Below are positions 39,893 to 51,038 of a stretch of DNA of 64,000 nucleotides, in pieces. How positions within the stretch are numbered: position 1 is the first letter of the stretch; each line of letters starts with the position of its first letter. The notes under the pieces were generated by a model. The model had not been told where the DNA came from, made no database searches, and worked only from the letters and a program-made list of their open reading frames with translations. This DNA is from Stomorhina lunata (lineage: Eukaryota > Arthropoda > Insecta > Diptera > Rhiniidae): positions 115,343,600-115,407,599 of the forward strand of contig OW121744.1 in assembly GCA_933228675.1 (NCBI GenBank), in the 5' to 3' direction. A program made the translations under genes and the position numbers.

Positions 39893-40889
39893 GTTTTCAT
39901 CTAAAAAGGAACTTAATGTCTATCTTTTTAAATAAAATTTTTCTCATTTAAAACAATTTATTACTCATACGCCACAACTACTTTTCCATCGACTTAATAT
40001 CTGAGATGTATTTCCGTTTTAACGCCTGGAACTGTCTGACTCCTTTGGCAAAAGTTTATTATAATTTAATGTCGACCAATCAGTTGCAAATTAAAACAAT
40101 AAAAGTTAAATTAAATTAAAATAACATAAAAATGAAAATGTTTATTTGTGTCTGCAACTGAAATGGAGAGTTTTTATGAGCCAACGAAAAAATATCAAAA
40201 AATAAAATCCGTGTAAAATTGTCTGAACTTGTGCGTTTTATTGTTTTAAACATTTCGAGATTTTATTTAAATGCAGCAGATTCTTATCGAATGTAATAAA
40301 TATGTCACTTTTAATAATAAATATATTAAAATGATGTTGAAAAAAAACAAAGTTGAAAATACAGATAAATTTGATATAAAAAGTTTTAAATTTTTTAAAT
40401 TTACAAGTTGCAAACGATCAGTTAATATGTAAAAGGACATAACTTATAAAGTTCTTGATTGTGAAATTTAAAACTTTTCTTAAGTTTATTTAAAATTATA
40501 AGAGAATTTGTAAAACGCCATTAAATCTTTATATTTGCAACTCAAGCAAAAATAATTGGAAAAATGGCCACACTCGCTTGAACAAACTTTTTCTATTAAA
40601 ATAAAATCGAAATTTATTGACAAAAAAAGGAAAATAATGAGATTTCTTTGAAGGAAAAAGTTAGAAAATATATATTATCAAATATTATCTGAATTATTCC
40701 AATAAGAAATTATTAAATAGAAATCTTAAAAGAAATTAAGCTCAAAAATAGAAAAACTAATATAATTACAATCATTTTTTTCCTGCCAATAATAGAACAC
40801 AAATATTGCTAAAATTTATTAAAAAGTTAATTTGTTTGCGCACAATGGGGCGAATGGTAATTATGATTATAAATGTAAGCGACTAAGAT
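39893..40889. other. AT-rich spacer, probably intronic
   Basis: Unique AT-rich sequence between array B4 and the TGACTCA-rich repeat. No exon or RNA gene is visible. If the exon at 42318 belongs to a gene whose upstream exons lie to the left, this is intron. Confidence 0.5.
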
Positions 40890-41220
40890 ATTTTAGTATG
40901 ACTTAGCAGTTTTAAGATGAGTCGACAGATTAAGGATGATAAAGCAGTTTTAAGATGACTCGTCATTTTAAGAATGACTCAATAGTTTAACAGCAGTTTT
41001 GGAATGACTCAGAAGTTTTAGGATGACTCAACATTTTAAATAGCAGTTTTAGGATGACTGAACAATTTAAACAGCAGTTTCAGCATGATTCAGCAGCTTA
41101 GAATGACTTAACAGTTTTAGGATGACTCAGCAATTTTAGGATGACTCAGCAGTTTAAGATGACTCAGTAATTTTTGGATGACTCAACAGTTTAAAAAGCA
41201 GTTTTAGGATGACTCGTCAA
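40890..41220 (+). repeat. degenerate repeat rich in TGACTCA motifs
   Basis: Irregular repeat of a core like cagttttaggatgactca. I count seven exact TGACTCA heptamers (the AP-1/TRE-type consensus) plus several one-base variants in about 330 bp, directly preceding inverted array B5. Whether any protein binds is not shown by the sequence; it may simply be an old minisatellite. Confidence 0.75.
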
Positions 41221-42220
41221 CTTTTCAAACAAAATTGGTTCCTATCCTCAACTTTTCTATAGTAAAGTCTTACTTTCGCCAACTTTTCTAAAGAAAAGCA
41301 TTCCTATCGTCAACTTTTCTATAGAAAAGTTCTTCTATCGTCAACTTTTCTATAGAAAAGTCCTCCTATCGTCAACTTTTCTATAGAAAAGTCCTCCTAT
41401 CGTCAACTTTTCTATAGAAAAGTCCTCCTATCGTCAACTTTTCTATAGAAAAGTCCTCCTATCGTCAACTTTTCTATAGAAAAGTCCTCCTATCGTCAAC
41501 TTTTCTATAGAAAAGTCCTCCTATCGTCAACTTTTCTATAGAAAAGTCCTCCTATCGTCAACTTTTCTATAGAAAAGTCCTCCTATCGTCAACTTTTCTA
41601 TAGAAAAGTCCTCCTATCGTCAACTTTTCTATAGAAAAGTCCTCCTATCGTCAACTTTTCTATAGAAAAGTCCTCCTATCGTCAACTTTTCTATAGAAAA
41701 GTCCTCCTATCGTCAACTTTTCTATAGAAAAGTCCTCCTATCGTCAACTTTTCTATAGAAAAGTTCTCCTATCGTCAACTTTTCTATAGAAAAGTCAACT
41801 TTTATATAGAAAAGTCCTCCTAACGTCAACTTTTCTATAGAAAGTCCTCCTATCGTCAACTTTTCTATAGAAAAGTCCTCCTATCGTCAACATTTCTATA
41901 GAAAAGTCCTCCTATCGTCAACTTTTCTATAGAAAAGTCCTCCTATCGTCAACTTTTCTATAGAAAAGTCCTCCTATCGTCAACTTTTCTATAGAAAAGT
42001 CCTCCTATCGTCAATTTTTCTATAGAAAATTCCTCCTATCCTCAATTTTTCTATAGAAAAGTCATCCTTTCGTCAACTTTTCTATAGAAAAGTCATCCTT
42101 TCGTCAACTTTTCTATAGAAAATTCCTCCTATCGTCAATTTTTCTATAGAAAAGTCCTCCTATCGTCAACTTTTCTTTAAAAAAGTACTCCTGTAGTTAA
42201 CTTACCTATAGAAATGTCTT
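41221..42220 (-). repeat. 31-bp satellite array B5 (inverted)
   Basis: About 32 units read on + as CTATCGTCA, then ACTTTTCTATAGAAAAGT, then CCTC. This is the reverse complement of the B3-type unit, with an 18-bp perfect dyad. The middle is almost invariant; both edges decay. It is the only CGATAGG-type array in this orientation, and it ends about 100 bp before the splice acceptor of the exon at 42318. Confidence 0.97.
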
Positions 42221-42294
42221 TTTTCCTAATTTTTTTACAATTTTATCTATTTTCCCCCTATGTGCACTTTATTACTGTATACTTTACTTATTTT

Positions 42295-42317
42295 GTCTTT
42301 ATTCTTTTTTATTGCAG
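42295..42317 (+). promoter_or_regulatory. 3' splice site (polypyrimidine tract and AG)
   Basis: A T-rich run (tctttattcttttttattg) ends in CAG at 42315-42317, immediately before an open reading frame with coding-like composition. This is a strong acceptor context. No single branch point can be chosen with confidence. Confidence 0.8.
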
Positions 42318-42914
42318 ATTCTACTTTATCCCGAAGAGGGATGGGCACGCACAGCTTCCTCATCATACTGGACCATCACGCCCTGTTGGTGGCAACCTAA
42401 TCGTTGTCGCATTGAAGAATTCGCTGGCACTCAACGTCAGGTTACAAAAGCCAAAATGGTACCACTTGAGCAAAAAGGCTCCCTGCTAATCGTTGGTCAT
42501 TTTCGCAGTAAAAACTCAGCAGCTGCGACCACAACATCATCATCCTCTACCATGTCGGCTGCCGGTGCCCAGGATACAAATTCAATGACAAATAGCACAA
42601 CATTGTGCTCGCCATTGACATCGTCATCTTCGTCCTCGTCAAAGGATAATGATGAATTTAAATTGTATTTAAGTTCGAACATTTCTATGGAAGACTATAA
42701 TATGGGCTATTGTCTGACGGGTTTCGTTGAGCGACGTTGTCAGCCAACGAATACATTTCAAATGACACATTTTGCTGTCATTAAACGTCAATGGCCGTCC
42801 TTAACCCAAAGTAATAAAAGCACCAAAATGAACAGTGGCAGCAGTAGCTGGTCGAGTTGTAGCGGTGGCGGTGGCAATGGTGGTGGATCTAATAATGCAG
42901 CAAAGTCAACGTAA
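42318..42914 (+). CDS. C-terminal exon of an unrecognised protein
   Basis: This is the only stretch with clear coding character. It is less AT-rich than everything around it, uses varied codons, and follows a good splice acceptor. Read in phase 0 from the acceptor it gives 198 residues and TAA. I do not recognise the family. Residues 1-65 look like a folded segment with two tryptophan/cysteine-rich spots (Cys23-Trp-Trp, Cys30). Residues 66-108 are Ser/Thr/Ala low complexity. Residues 109-162 again look structured, with Cys132 and Cys141, and the tail 165-198 is Ser/Gly/Asn-rich. Paired cysteines and possible N-glycosylation sites (Asn92, Asn121) could fit a secreted or extracellular domain, but that is inference. 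A GTAATT at 42911 overlaps the stop and could act as a splice donor, so the exon may not be terminal in every transcript. Upstream exons and the start codon are not visible in this window. Confidence 0.8.
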   Translation: MLLYPEEGWARTASSSYWTITPCWWQPNRCRIEEFAGTQRQVTKAKMVPLEQKGSLLIVGHFRSKNSAAATTTSSSSTMSAAGAQDTNSMTNSTTLCSPLTSSSSSSSKDNDEFKLYLSSNISMEDYNMGYCLTGFVERRCQPTNTFQMTHFAVIKRQWPSLTQSNKSTKMNSGSSSWSSCSGGGGNGGGSNNAAKST

Positions 42915-44400
42915 TTATAGTATTTAAATAGGGATTTTATTTACATATTTATTGGTTTTACTTGAATTTTTAAAATATTTTTTTTTTCTACTTTGTAAGT
43001 TTTATATTTTTTCTTCTATGAGAATTTTGTATTCGTAGCATTTTTCTAGAATAGGGAGAGTAAAACGCAAAAAGCACTTAAAACTTAAGACCTAACCAAA
43101 AAGATATAAATTTAAAGCATACTTTAAGGGTTAACAAAGTAATGTAACTAAAAGCATATTTCAAAGAGTTAAACAAGCTTCAATTATGTTTCAATTATTT
43201 TCAAGTTTTATTTAAGTTTTTAATTGAATGTACTTTAAAAAGTTTGAGATTTTTATGGTAATTCTGAGAATATACATATATAGACATTTATTATGACTTT
43301 AAAATAGCTGATTGCATGGAGGAAGCTAGCATACTTTTAGGCTTAAATTTTAAGAGATGTAAAAGCTTTTTTGCTTAGTCAACAGTAAAAGAAAATTAAT
43401 TTATTAGTTTGTCTAGTAAAAGTTTTAAAGATATTTAAAATTAATTATGAGTTTGTCTGGAAAATTTTAGATGATTTAAGGGAAAAAAAGAAAAAGTAAA
43501 ATATTTTCTTTATTTATCATTTCTTAAAACTTGGGGGTTCATAAAGAAAATCTGAAGAATTTGAACATTATTTAATTCAACCACTGTATAATAAAAAATT
43601 GAAAAAGTTGTTAAGTCTCAAAAGTGTAGCATTCTTTTAGGAGATGAAATATCCTCCAATGTATATCCCAACATTTTTTCAAGAACTTACAAATCAAAGT
43701 CTGAATTTGACCCTGAGCTATGTTTAACAATTCTTCTCACAAAGTCAAACTTCTTCTAATTGCCTACAACCTTTAGCATTTCCAGATGTCACCCACAACA
43801 AAACTTCGCCCGAACTCCTCTCACAAATCAACAATAAATTATTTACTATTACCAAATCTAAAACTAATTAAATGTCACATTCCTTTTAAATATCACATGC
43901 AATAAATTTTAATTGAATAATTCAAATATTTTCATGAAAGTCAAATAAATAATATGCATTTCGCACACACTTGTAAAATGAATAACCAAATATTTGACTG
44001 CAGTTAAGGCATATCTTGAGGCGTAATAAATAAATACCAACATATTTCTTATTAGAAAATCTAAATTTATTTCGAAATATATTTATATTTCATATTCAAA
44101 TAAATTGATTAATTTGTTTAAGGCACAAAATCTATAACCAAAGATTGAAGTTCAAAAAAGCATTTTATATAGAAACTAAATGAATAAATACTATTTGCGG
44201 TGTGCCTGAAAATAGGCCAGGAAATTTGAAATATTTGACACAACCACAATATGCTAAGAAAATGAATTTATTTGAATTTAAAATTAAATTTTATTTATCC
44301 TTAAATGGATGGAATGAAAGTTTGTATACAAAAATTTTCAAGAAGAGGAGCTTTCTATGGAAAACTTTAAAATTAGTTTTTAAAAAAAAATTCTTTTGAT
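42915..44400. other. 3' flank of the exon, possible 3' UTR
   Basis: AT-rich sequence after the stop codon. No AATAAA lies in the first 600 bp; AATAAA-type signals appear near 43830-43945. A long 3' UTR is possible but cannot be proved. Nothing else is recognisable. Confidence 0.45.
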
Positions 44401-45822
44401 TTTTGGGAAGAGTTTTCTATAGAAAACTTTTCTTTGGGAAGAGTTTTCTATAAAAAACTTTTCTTTGGGAAGAGTTTTCTATAAAAAACTTTTCTTTGGG
44501 AAGAGTTTTCTATAGGGAACTTTTATTTGGGAAGAGTTTTCTATAAAAAACTTTTTTTGGATAGGATTTTCTATAGAAAACTTTTCTTTGGAAAGGGGTT
44601 TTTGTAGAAAACCGTTCATTGGGAATAATTCTCTATAGAAAACTTTTCTTTGGGAAGAGTTTTCTATAGAAAACTTTTCTTTGGGAAGAGTTTTCTATAG
44701 AAAACTTTTCTTTGGGAAGAGTTTTCTATAGAAAACTTTTCTTTGGAAATAGTTCTCTATAGAAAACTTTTCTTTGGGAAGAGTTTTCTATAGAAAACTT
44801 TTCTTTGGGAAGAGTTTTCTATAGAAAACTTTTCTTTGGGAAGAGTTTTCTATAGAAAACTTTTCTTTGGGAAGAGTTTTCTATAGAAAACTTCTCTTTG
44901 GAAATAGTTCTCTATAGAAAACTTTTCTTTGGGAAGAGTTTTCTATAGAAAACTTTTCTTTGGAAATAGTTCTCTATAGAAAACTTTTCTTTGGGAAGAG
45001 TTTTCTATAGAAAACTTTTCTTTGGGAAGAGTTTTCTATAGAAAACTTTTCTTTGGGAAGAGTTTTCTATAGAAAACTATTCTTTGGGAAGTGTTTTCTA
45101 TAGAAAACTTTTCTTTGGGAAGAGTTTTCTATAGAAAACTTTTCTTTGGGAAGAGTTCTCTATAGAAAACTTTTCTAAGGGAAGAGTTTTCTATAGAAAA
45201 CTTTTCTTTGGGAAGAGTTTTCTATAGAAAACTTTTCTTTGGGAAGAGTTTTCTATAGAAAACTTTTCTTTGGGAAGAGTTTTCTATAGAAAACTTTTCT
45301 TTGGGAAGAGTTTTCTATAGAAAACTTTTCTTTAGGAAGAGTTTTCTATAAAAAACTTTTCTTTGGGAAGAGTTTTCTATAGAAAACTTTTTTTTGGGAA
45401 GAGTTTTCTATAGAAAACTTTTCTTTGGGAAGAGTTTTCTATAAAAAACTTTTCTTTGGGAAGAGTTTTCTATAGAAAACTTTTCTTTGGGAAGAGTTCT
45501 CTATAGAAAACTTTTCTAAGGGAAGAGTTTTCTATAGAAAACTTTTCTTTGGGAAGAGTTTTCTATAGAAAACTTTTCTTTGGGAAGAGTTTTCTATAGA
45601 AAACTTTTCTTTGGGAAGAGTTTTCTATAGAAAACTTTTCTTTGGGAAGAGTTTTCTATAGAAAACTTTTCTTTGGGAAGAGTTTTCTATAGAAAACTTT
45701 TTTTGGAAAGAGTTTTCTATAGAAAACTTTTCTTTGGGAAGAGTTTTCTATAGAAAACTTTTCTTTGGGAAAGTTTTCTATAGTTTTCTTTGAAAAAAGT
45801 TTGATGTAAAAAACTTTTCAAA
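44401..45822 (+). repeat. 31-bp satellite array C (GGGAAGAG type)
   Basis: About 46 units of 31 bp, each GGGAAG then the 18-bp perfect dyad AGTTTTCTATAGAAAACT, then TTTCTTT. The core CTATAG dyad is the same as in the B arrays but the linker is different. Variants include ctctatag and gaaatagttc units, recurring near 44750, 44890 and 44965. Edges are degenerate. Confidence 0.97.
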
Positions 45823-46979
45823 AGGGGAAATTTGTATACAATATATTTCCTTTCATATCATCTTCAAAATTTCTACCCATTTTTACTTCCTTAGTTATCT
45901 TTCTATCTATAACTATTTAAGTTTTTTGCACTTTTTTGCTCTAATAACAATTTTTAACTATTTAATTGAATTTGTTAGAGAAAAAACTTAATTTTTTTTC
46001 GGAAAGTGACAAATTTTGTTTTAAAATTTAATTTTTTTTTCGTTATAAAAAAAATACAAAAAAAATCTGCTTTAGCAAATTTCTGTCAACCAGACTCTTT
46101 CGATTATATATAAAAATTTACAACAATATAAATCCTGGAAAAGAACCAACAACAATGCAAAATATTATGAAGCACAAAATAATAATAAAAAAAAATTGCA
46201 ACAAATTGCAGCTTTAAGCTTAATAAACTTATGCTCACTTAAGCATGTGATTGTGTTTTTTATTTCATCCTTTCTACACTTGCACACATACATACGTAGA
46301 CGTTCGTGTACCTATACAATATCCTTAAACACATGTATTCTTACATACATTTCTATGATGTTTTACCCAGCAGACATAGAGTAGAGCGTTTAAAGATGGC
46401 AGATTGTCTAGTTAACATTTTTGAAATAGTGGAAATATGTTGATAATTTTTAAGTTTGCTGGGTTATGTCTAGTGTAGTTGAAGTCGTGTTTGTGTTTAT
46501 GTTCTAAAGTTTTATTAAACAATTTTAAAATTTCAAAAAATTCTTCTTGAAAAATTTCGCTTTTTTCTTGGATGAACTACTTAACATTTGTTTTTGTTAA
46601 AACTTTTCTGTTTACTGGGTTATGTATATAGTCAGCTTATGTTATGTAGGTGTTTGTACGTCTATGTGTGTGTGTCAGGTTATAAAATTTTATAAAAGTT
46701 TTATTTCCTCGAATATTTCTTTCTTTGACTTTGTTTTTTCTTCCTTTTACAAAAAATAGAAAAAAAATGTTATTTGTGTGAAAATTTCGTTTATTTTAAC
46801 GTTCTTCACATCAAAGTTTGCCTTAAATATTTATATAAGGAAATATGTGTATAGGGTATAGAAATTTTTGAAAACATTTTGTATCAAGATTTTATAAAAT
46901 CGATTCATATAAGGCAACGATAGAGTAAAGTATGGAATTTGCAGAATATAATAGTCATGATCTGTTCAATGAAAAATTC
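45823..46979. other. AT-rich spacer with a weak MITE candidate
   Basis: Unique AT-rich sequence. ACCCAGCAGACA at 46365 and its approximate complement TGTTTACTGGGT ending at 46620 could be the ends of a ~256-bp inverted-repeat element. A third copy of the motif (gctgggttatgtc, 46458) lies between them. No gene was found. Confidence 0.45.
46365..46620. mobile_element. weak MITE candidate with ACCCAGCA-type ends
   Basis: The ends match in inverted orientation over about 10 of 12 bases. Target-site duplication is unclear (tta on both sides at best). The interior has no coding capacity. It could be chance. Confidence 0.25.
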
Positions 46980-47190
46980 CAATAAAACTAATAAAAAGTA
47001 AACTTGCCAAGACCTTGAGGTAAATATGATAATGCTTGTTGAGACCTTATTTTCTCCGTAGCAGTTATTGGTTACCCTTTAATATTAGAGACTATTAATA
47101 TATGTCAGAAATCTTAGGCCTCGTGGAAGAGAAATAACGAACTAGCAACCAAACCCGGTTTTTGGTTTTTACTAGTATAATATTACTAGT
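46980..47190 (+). repeat. dispersed repeat R, copy 1
   Basis: About 210 bp matching 47300-47500 with many differences. Shared pieces include aaatatgat, attggttac, atatgtcaga, a gaggcc/aggcctcgtgg segment and aaaaccggttt-like DNA followed by ttttactag. Just downstream (about 47205) is a diverged match to the end of the R-associated MITE below, so R and the MITE may be parts of one larger element. Confidence 0.6.
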
Positions 47191-47299
47191 ATAATTAAAA
47201 CCGAGAGCCAAACCTACCCATTTGATATTGATATTTGAGGGAACTGAAGAAAATCGGGACAAAATTGGTCATCATGAAATTATAATAAGTTCTTATAAG

Positions 47300-47500
47300 T
47301 ATAATCAATAAAGTGAAAATTTGTCTAGATCGTAGAACAAATATGATGATTTTTTCAAAATAAATTGGTCTTAGTATCGGTTACTTGTTTTAATAAGGGG
47401 TTAAATTAGAAACTATTACCATATGTCAGATATCTGAGGCCCTGTGGTAGATAAACGATAAAAAAGCCACCAAAACCAGTTGCTGGATTTTACTAGATTA
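47300..47500 (+). repeat. dispersed repeat R, copy 2
   Basis: Second copy of R, immediately before MITE copy 1. A shorter third piece (aaatatctaaggcctcgtgg and following) is at about 48170-48245, just after MITE copy 2, so the R pieces bracket the two MITE copies. Confidence 0.6.
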
Positions 47501-47504
47501 ATAT

Positions 47505-47810
47505 AGGGCCAAATTACGCCATTCGATATCTATAGAAATCTTAAATATTTTCTAATCATTTGTATAGCATACTTTAGGGATAATCAAAATTATTTAAAAG
47601 ATGCACAGTTTACTATATTTTTTTAAAGCTATTTGCCAAAAGATGAACTATAGTAAAAGAGTTTAAATTGAACTATGAGTTTTTAAAAACAAATCAAAAA
47701 GGATACCAAATTTTAATAAACTTCTTGCATCAAAGTAACTTTCAACATCCCTAAAGTACACTTCACAATATTCGCTTAAAGGTCTGAAGTTTCGATCGAT
47801 ACCGAATGCC
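47505..47810 (-). mobile_element. ~300-bp TIR element (MITE M1), copy 1
   Basis: The left end is AGGGCCAAATTACG then CATTCGATATC. The right end is the complement of GCATTCGGTATCGATCG. The whole segment matches the reverse complement of 51041-51571 outside that copy's inserted piece. No transposase is encoded. It contains the uninterrupted TTAA (47663-47666) at the site where the other copy carries a piggyBac-like insertion. Confidence 0.75.
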
Positions 47811-47811
47811 C

Positions 47812-48135
47812 AGAAGCAAAATCGTTGCATTCGATATCGTTTGAATACTCAAACTTTTAAGCGAATATTGTGTAACATACCTTAGCAATTTTCAAATTAA
47901 TTTATTTTGCGAAAAGTTTAATTAAATTTGACTTCTAAACATATCCGTTTGTTTTTCAAGACGTTTAGTTTAAGAAAAATTCTTTTGCTATCAGGGAACT
48001 TTTGACAAATAAGTTACAATGTAGTGAAGCTTATAAGTGATATAATATCTAGATCATCCTAAAAGTATGCTACGCAAATGTTGAGATAAGATATCTTACA
48101 TTTTGATTGACATCGAATGCGGCGATTTTGCCCCA
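47812..48135 (+). mobile_element. ~300-bp TIR element (MITE M1), copy 2
   Basis: It starts near AAGCAAAATCGTTGCATTCG and ends TCGAATGCGGCGATTTTGCC, a good inverted pair. It lies directly next to copy 1 in opposite orientation, so the two form a large imperfect palindrome centred near 47811. The family is not assigned; GGGGC-type ends without a clear duplication leave the superfamily open. Confidence 0.7.
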
Positions 48136-48169
48136 GATTGTGGGAAAAAGTTAGAAAGACAATATTTTG

Positions 48170-48245
48170 ATATACATATCAAATATCTAAGGCCTCGTGG
48201 AAGATCAAAGATAAACCAACAACCAAAACCGGTTTTTGTGATGAT
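48170..48245 (+). repeat. dispersed repeat R, partial copy 3
   Basis: Matches the aggcctcgtggaaga and caaccaaaaccggttttt portions of copies 1 and 2. It is shorter and ends without the ttttactag tail. Confidence 0.55.
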
Positions 48246-49570
48246 CAACATTTTTATACGTTAGATACGTGTGGGATCTTGGGACCATGTTTATAGATAA
48301 ATGATATAGTAAAACTTTGAATTCTTTATTCAATAATATTTCTTTTTCAACTATCAAAAATATAAAGAAACTGTACTAAGGGCAACTGACTATTGAATGC
48401 TTTACTAAAGGGACAAACAAGTGGCAAATGATAATATTTTTGTTTAATAATTCTTCATGGAAAAAGCTAGAGTTTATGTGCAGAATGTAGCGCTTCATCC
48501 TCAATGTTGATCGATCATATCTCTCTACATTGTTATATTTCTCACTGCATTATTTCAACAGGTCCCCTAACTGAAGGCCTTAATATTTCTTTCCTAAACC
48601 GATTTCTAAAAGAATTTTCCACTTATTTCTGTTCAAATATAAACCAAAGTGTATAAGTGGTAAATAAATCGCATTTTAGCATTAAAATACATTAATGCTT
48701 ATTTAAACAGTTGTTATTTTTCTTTATAAATATTTCTTTAGCTATAGCCAGTCACCCAATACCATTCCCTTACCCAACCTTTGCCTACACCATAATAAGC
48801 TTTTTTGCTTGATATTTTGTAATACAAAGCTTGTTGGAGCCAGAAGAAATGTGAAAGTCGTCTTTCAACGGGAATCGGGGGTGTGAGACTTCATAATAAT
48901 ATTTTATATGTTTGCTTGCTTTCTTCCTTTACTGTAATATTTCTTTTGTAAATTTATTTTTCCATTTTATTTCATTTTGCTCCTGAAACTCCTGTAAATG
49001 TAAAAGCAAAGGATGTTGTATGTGTGTTTTCGTAAAACGTGTGAGTTTGAACCGTTGTATGTGTGTGTATGTGTAACTTTTAAATACGTATGTCAAGCAT
49101 TGCGTGAAATTGTGTCAAAATAAGTCAAGCTTAACATGATTTTGCAACCCAAAATTTTGTGGGTGAAAAATTGCTGGATAAGCAGAGACTTACCTACATC
49201 ATACACGTATAACGAGTCCCATACTGTACAGTTTGTAAAACACAGTAAATACTAAAGTTTGAAAGATAAAAAAATTTCTATGTCTCCTTGGTAAAACATA
49301 ATGGAGTCAGTTGTCTTTTTATTGACCCCTTCTCTGTATCTTTTCCGAGTGAAATTTAAGAGAGAATATCTTCTAAGAAATTAATTAACGAGTGCTTGAA
49401 TCTGCTGTAACATTTTTTCACAGCTTCAAACTCTGTCTTAAGAACTGCTGGGTTTGTACATGGATTTACATTATTCGCTCAAAAGTTATCTTTAAAATAA
49501 ATGAATGAGTTTGCAAAAAAAAAAATTTGTATCTAACGTAAATTATTGTTGTAAAATTATGAAATCAAGC
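48246..49570. other. AT-rich spacer
   Basis: Unique AT-rich DNA with TG-rich microsatellite-like stretches near 49018-49075. No gene is supported. Confidence 0.55.
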
Positions 49571-49920
49571 AAAAGTTTTGACAACATAAATTGTGATTTT
49601 TTAAAAATGATGACAAACTTTTAGTGCAGTGGTGAGCACAAATATAGGAACACCTTGTTCTTTTTTGAGGGCAGTAAAACAAGAAAAGTTTTGACAATAT
49701 AAATTTTGGATTTTCACAAATGATGATGAACCTTCCGAGCAGTGGTAGGCACAAGCATACGAACACTTTACCCCTTTTTGAAGGCAGAAAAAAAACTACG
49801 CTTGCTTTCGATTTTGGTGACAAAAGTCAAAAATTCTTAAAGAACTTTAATTTAAATGAAAGTCTAAACCAGTGGTGGGCACTTATATATAAAAAAAAAT
49901 CTTACTTGTGTTGAGGCTAA
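49571..49920 (+). repeat. ~113-bp direct repeat with CAGTGGTGRGCAC motif
   Basis: Two clear copies (49571 and 49684 onward) share aaaagttttgaca, a tgatga segment, cagtggt(g/a)(a/g)gcacaa and gaacac. A third, worn copy ends with cagtggtgggcac at about 49871. The CAGTGGT start resembles ends of hAT-type elements, but no paired inverted end was found. Confidence 0.65.
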
Positions 49921-50456
49921 GAAACGAAATTGTTTGCATTTGTCTGGAATGGAAAAAGTTCTGAAATTCTTCTGAAAGATTTTCATTACAAATATTTTGT
50001 TTAAAAATATATGATTTTTTTGTTGAACAATTTGTTTAGAAATCTTTATTAATACAGGCGCCAAAGCGCCGCATTCGATATCGACCTAAAACTCAGAATT
50101 TAAGCAAATATTGTATAACATACCTTAAGGATTTCGAAAACAATTTTTTTTTGCCAAAAATTTACCAAAATTTGATATCACAACGTTTGTCTGTCTAAAG
50201 ATTTAGTTAAAATGAAACTCTTTTACTATCAGCGAAATTATGATCAGTCGTTGGTAACCCATACCACCAGAAGCCGAAACCTTTTTATAATTTTCGTAAA
50301 TATAACGATCATTAATGAAACTCGTGAAAATTAGTATTAAAAGCATTCAGTTGGACTTTGGATGTTAGCAAAGTCGGTTGGTGCCACTTTGTTAAAGAAA
50401 ATACAAAAACAAAATACACTAGAAACAAAACAACAAAATACATGGTTCGAGAGAAC
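49921..50456. other. spacer containing a truncated M1 copy
   Basis: AT-rich DNA. The segment 50056-50245 matches the left half of MITE M1 and is listed separately. Nothing else is recognisable. Confidence 0.5.
50056..50245 (+). mobile_element. truncated copy of MITE M1
   Basis: It starts GGCGCCAAAGCGCCGCATTC and follows the M1 left half (aagcaaatattgtataacatacctta..., ctcttttactatcag). The second terminal repeat was not found, so the copy is broken on its right. Confidence 0.6.
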
Positions 50457-51030
50457 TATAAAAAAATTTTTCAAAAGAAATATTTTTTTGTAGAAAAATT
50501 TTTGACAAAAAAAATTTTTATAGAAAAATTTTTGATAAAAAAATTTTTTATAGAAAAATTTTTGATAAAAAAATTTTTTATAGAATAATTTTTGATAAAA
50601 AAATTTTCAATAGAAAAATTTTTGATAAAAAAATTTTTGATAGAAAATTTTTGATAAAAAAAATTTCTATAGTAAAATTTTTGATAAAAAAATTTTCTAT
50701 AGAAAAATTTTTGATAAAAAAAATTTCTATAGTAAAATTTTTGATAAAAAAATTTTCTATAGAAAAATTTTTGATAAAAAAATTTTCTTTAGAAAAATTT
50801 TTGATAAAAAAATTTTCTATAGAAAAATTTTTGATAAAAAAATTTTCTATAGAAAAATTTTTGATAAAAAAAATTTCTCTAGAAAAAATTTTGATAAAAA
50901 ATTTCTGTAGTAAAATTTTTATAAAAAAATTTTCTTAAAAAAATGTCAATAGAAAAATTTTTGATATAAAAATTTTCTATAGAAAAATTTTCTATACAAA
51001 ACTTTTTGATAAATAGAAAATTTTTCTTTT
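50457..51030 (+). repeat. 30-bp satellite array D
   Basis: About 19 units of roughly 30 bp: TTGATAAAAAAA then TTTTCTATAGAAAA then ATTT, less regular at the edges. Since 30 is divisible by 3, open frames of a Phe-Leu-Ile-Lys-Lys-Phe-Ser-Ile-Glu-Lys repeat appear (50358-50588, 50651-50938); I regard these as artefacts. It shares the CTATAG dyad with arrays B, C and F. Confidence 0.95.
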
Positions 51031-51038
51031 TAAAACAT

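Noticed and set aside
42214..42489. 91-codon open frame overlapping the exon in another frame
   Set aside because: It begins in the polypyrimidine tract of the intron and runs out of frame with the better-supported exon.
50358..50938. Open frames with a 10-residue repeat (Phe-Leu-Ile-Lys-Lys type)
   Set aside because: They are produced by the 30-bp array D, again a multiple of three, and are interrupted wherever a unit has an indel.
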